A DNA stretch of 64,000 nucleotides from Leptospira bouyouniensis. Lineage in GTDB: Bacteria > Spirochaetota > Leptospiria > Leptospirales > Leptospiraceae. The notes under the pieces were generated by a model that had not been told where the DNA came from, did no database searches, and worked only from the letters and a program-made list of their open reading frames with translations. Below are positions 62,681 to 64,000 of this stretch, in pieces; position 1 is the stretch's first letter, and every line of letters begins with the position of its first letter. The stretch lies in NCBI RefSeq assembly GCF_004769525.1, contig NZ_RQFT01000003.1, forward strand, positions 558,001 to 622,000, read 5' to 3'. The position numbers and the translations under genes are program-made.

Positions 62681-63145
62681 ATGGAAATAGAATTTTATAC
62701 AAAATGGGAAAAGGACTCAAATTTAATCACCACAAGGTTAACAGGTCCAATCTCGGAAGCAGATGCAACCGCTTGGGCAAAGGATCTGACGCAAGTGTTA
62801 CAAGCGCTACCAGAAGGCACTAAATTCAAAATATTCGTCAACTTTTTTGGACTGAATCCAAGTTCAGTCAATGCGCATAAATCTTATCGAAATGTGATGC
62901 CACTTCTTTTAAGTGAGTATGGTTGGAGGATAGGTTATTTGGATTTATTTGAAGAGGCCAATGGTTTAAAAATAACATCAGAAAAAGGGATTCAATGTTA
63001 TGCGGCAGTTCATTGTCATCAGGATAGCTACAAAATACAAGAATATGAAAAACGATTCGGAAAAGAGAATGAACATTTTTATGATGATCCAATTGTATCA
63101 GAGGAGTGGATTCGAAATTTTAAAATGTTAGACCCTGTTAGGTGA
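62681..63145 (+). CDS. Small protein with STAS-like pattern
   Basis: About 154 residues from the ATG at 62681; a TTG at 62645 is less likely. The sequence EIEFYTKWEKDSNLITTRLTG, SEADATAWAKDLTQVLQALPEGTKFKIFVNFFGLNP has strand-helix-strand features resembling STAS-type domains, but it lacks a clear phospho-serine motif. Function unknown. Confidence 0.65.
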   Translation: MEIEFYTKWEKDSNLITTRLTGPISEADATAWAKDLTQVLQALPEGTKFKIFVNFFGLNPSSVNAHKSYRNVMPLLLSEYGWRIGYLDLFEEANGLKITSEKGIQCYAAVHCHQDSYKIQEYEKRFGKENEHFYDDPIVSEEWIRNFKMLDPVR

Positions 63146-63264
63146 AGCATACTTTGGAATTTCTTATTTAAAACATTGAAAAATTGCTAGAATTTTCATG
63201 ATGATCCGTCTACAGTAGTTTGAATTTTGGAATGTTAGGAATCCAAGGCACGAGAGGGACCATC

Positions 63265-63663
63265 ATGAAACTAAATTTAAAAATGCCAAATGATTTGAAG
63301 TTTGCTTATCAAAACGAACTAAAAAAATACAAAGAAGCTTTAGCACATAATAACGATTCGTTGGCATGGCATCATTTGGAGCGAGCCCATATCATTGGAC
63401 AATACCATCCAGTTTCACATACGGGTGTTCATTTCCGGATGTTCGTTTTTGGAATCAGAAAGTTCGATATAAATGAAATTTTAGGACAATTTGTGCGAAT
63501 GAGTTTTGGTTGGATTGGGAGTCTATTCAATAGGATCCCAGTGGGAAATACTGGCAGTGCAACTGTACCTATTTTTGCTCCCATGCCGATTCCAGAAGAT
63601 CTAAAATCTCTATTATGGAATGCGGACACAGAAGCAAAAGGATTATCTGGCTTTAAACATTAA
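63265..63663 (+). CDS. DUF3703-family protein
   Basis: About 132 residues from the ATG at 63265, preceded by GAGGGA. WHHLERAHIIGQYHPVSHTGVHFRMFVFGI, EILGQFVRMSFGWIGSLFNRIPVGNTGSA and APMPIPEDL are DUF3703 signatures, with several conserved His residues. Function unknown. Confidence 0.85.
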   Translation: MKLNLKMPNDLKFAYQNELKKYKEALAHNNDSLAWHHLERAHIIGQYHPVSHTGVHFRMFVFGIRKFDINEILGQFVRMSFGWIGSLFNRIPVGNTGSATVPIFAPMPIPEDLKSLLWNADTEAKGLSGFKH

Positions 63664-63704
63664 ACGATTTTTCTCATGCCTCAATCATTCTGAAGCTCAA
63701 AGAT

Positions 63705-63726
63705 TCGCCTAATATTCAATAGGCGA
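63705..63726. terminator. Possible terminator between converging genes
   Basis: TCGCCTA and TAGGCGA form a 7-bp perfect stem around an 8-base loop. Only a short CTTT follows on the plus strand. It separates the DUF3703 gene from the convergent methyltransferase gene. Confidence 0.45.
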
Positions 63727-63740
63727 CTTTGCTCAATTTG

Positions 63741-64000
63741 TTATTTTTCAGCTACTAAAAGAAATAACGATGCGTCCTCATTCATAAATACTTTTTTCTC
63801 TTCCAAAATGGTAGAAGACGATACCTTTCGGAATCCAATTTTTATGAATAATTCCTGTAAGTCTTTCTGATTAAAGCCATTGTGAACTTTTGGATGGGAT
63901 ACTTTTTGATTTTTGTCAAAGTCCACAACAAAAAGTTTTCCACCTGGTTTGAGTAAATCATACAGAAACCTTAGTATTTTTTCTGTATCGGGTATATGCA
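63741..64000 (-). CDS. C-terminal part of a class I SAM-dependent methyltransferase, truncated by the window
   Basis: The minus-strand frame stays open from the window edge to the stop at 63741, giving about 85 residues. It contains LYDLLKPGGKLFVVDFDKN, the post-motif strand of class I methyltransferases, and a FNQKDLQELFIKIGFRKV helix-strand near the end. The SAM-binding first motif is outside the window, so the substrate cannot be judged. Confidence 0.83.
   Translation of the reverse strand, partial: HIPDTEKILRFLYDLLKPGGKLFVVDFDKNQKVSHPKVHNGFNQKDLQELFIKIGFRKVSSSTILEEKKVFMNEDASLFLLVAEK

Overview
The window is chromosomal DNA of a spirochaete, almost certainly a Leptospira. The best marker is a near full-length Loa22-type OmpA lipoprotein (59749-60315). 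Supporting signs are the AT-rich composition, many lipoprotein and Sec signal peptides, frequent TTG/GTG starts, and gene types common in that genus (7TM-DISM hybrid kinase, class III cyclase, GT-C-like membrane proteins). A saprophytic-clade species is my guess, not shown by the sequence. I see no rRNA, tRNA, CRISPR array, transposase or prophage gene.

Layout. 1-1005: a truncated lipoprotein gene and a rhodanese without its catalytic cysteine. 1178-4854: an overlapping three-gene operon with an HtrA-like protease and a protease-dead relative. 4918-9653: a receiver/ATPase regulator, a flippase, a PAP2 phosphatase and an acyltransferase. 9757-13131: the fused isobutyryl-CoA mutase IcmF. 13170-18083: a membrane protein, then an overlapping pair ending in a secreted papain-like protease with fibronectin-like modules. 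18124-24022: glycine cleavage genes gcvT-gcvH-gcvP followed by a thioredoxin-like ferredoxin and a dihaem cytochrome c. 24100-30546: an oxidoreductase, a 24-residue Lys/Ala peptide with its own terminator, a suppressor-of-fused three-gene run, an AlkB-like dioxygenase, a DUF4269 protein, an epimerase and a 380-bp structured non-coding region. 30547-35494: gamma-glutamyltransferase, an MBL hydrolase, a DJ-1/PfpI protein, a Crp-like regulator and thioredoxin, the last two separated by a strong palindrome. 35562-40437: an envelope cluster with a discoidin-like protein, a membrane protein, VanW, a VanX-type dipeptidase and a WG-repeat protein. 40438-41358: a gene-poor stretch with a second copy of the dispersed repeat seen at 30410. 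41359-43681: a lipase-MaoC-MaoC operon. 43765-50010: a sulfatase-fold lipoprotein, an atypical acyltransferase, an OmpA protein and a PstS-like lipoprotein. 50238-57136: the sixA-hpt-adenylate cyclase operon, a response regulator back to back with a hybrid kinase, and a DUF1569-TerC pair. 57176-64000: a GT-C-like protein, a pseudouridine synthase, Loa22, small regulators and DUF proteins, and a truncated methyltransferase.

How the genes work together. Most are housekeeping, lipid, envelope and signalling functions in short operons. The gcv genes oxidise glycine, and the ferredoxin and cytochrome downstream may handle electrons. IcmF, the MaoC pair and the lipase serve acyl-CoA and lipid metabolism. 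VanW, VanX and the signal-peptide proteins around them point to periplasmic and cell-wall work. Least explained are the protease/pseudoprotease operon, the protease with its coupled unknown partner, the suppressor-of-fused run, the Lys/Ala peptide, and several strong DNA palindromes including a dispersed repeat with compensatory stem changes.
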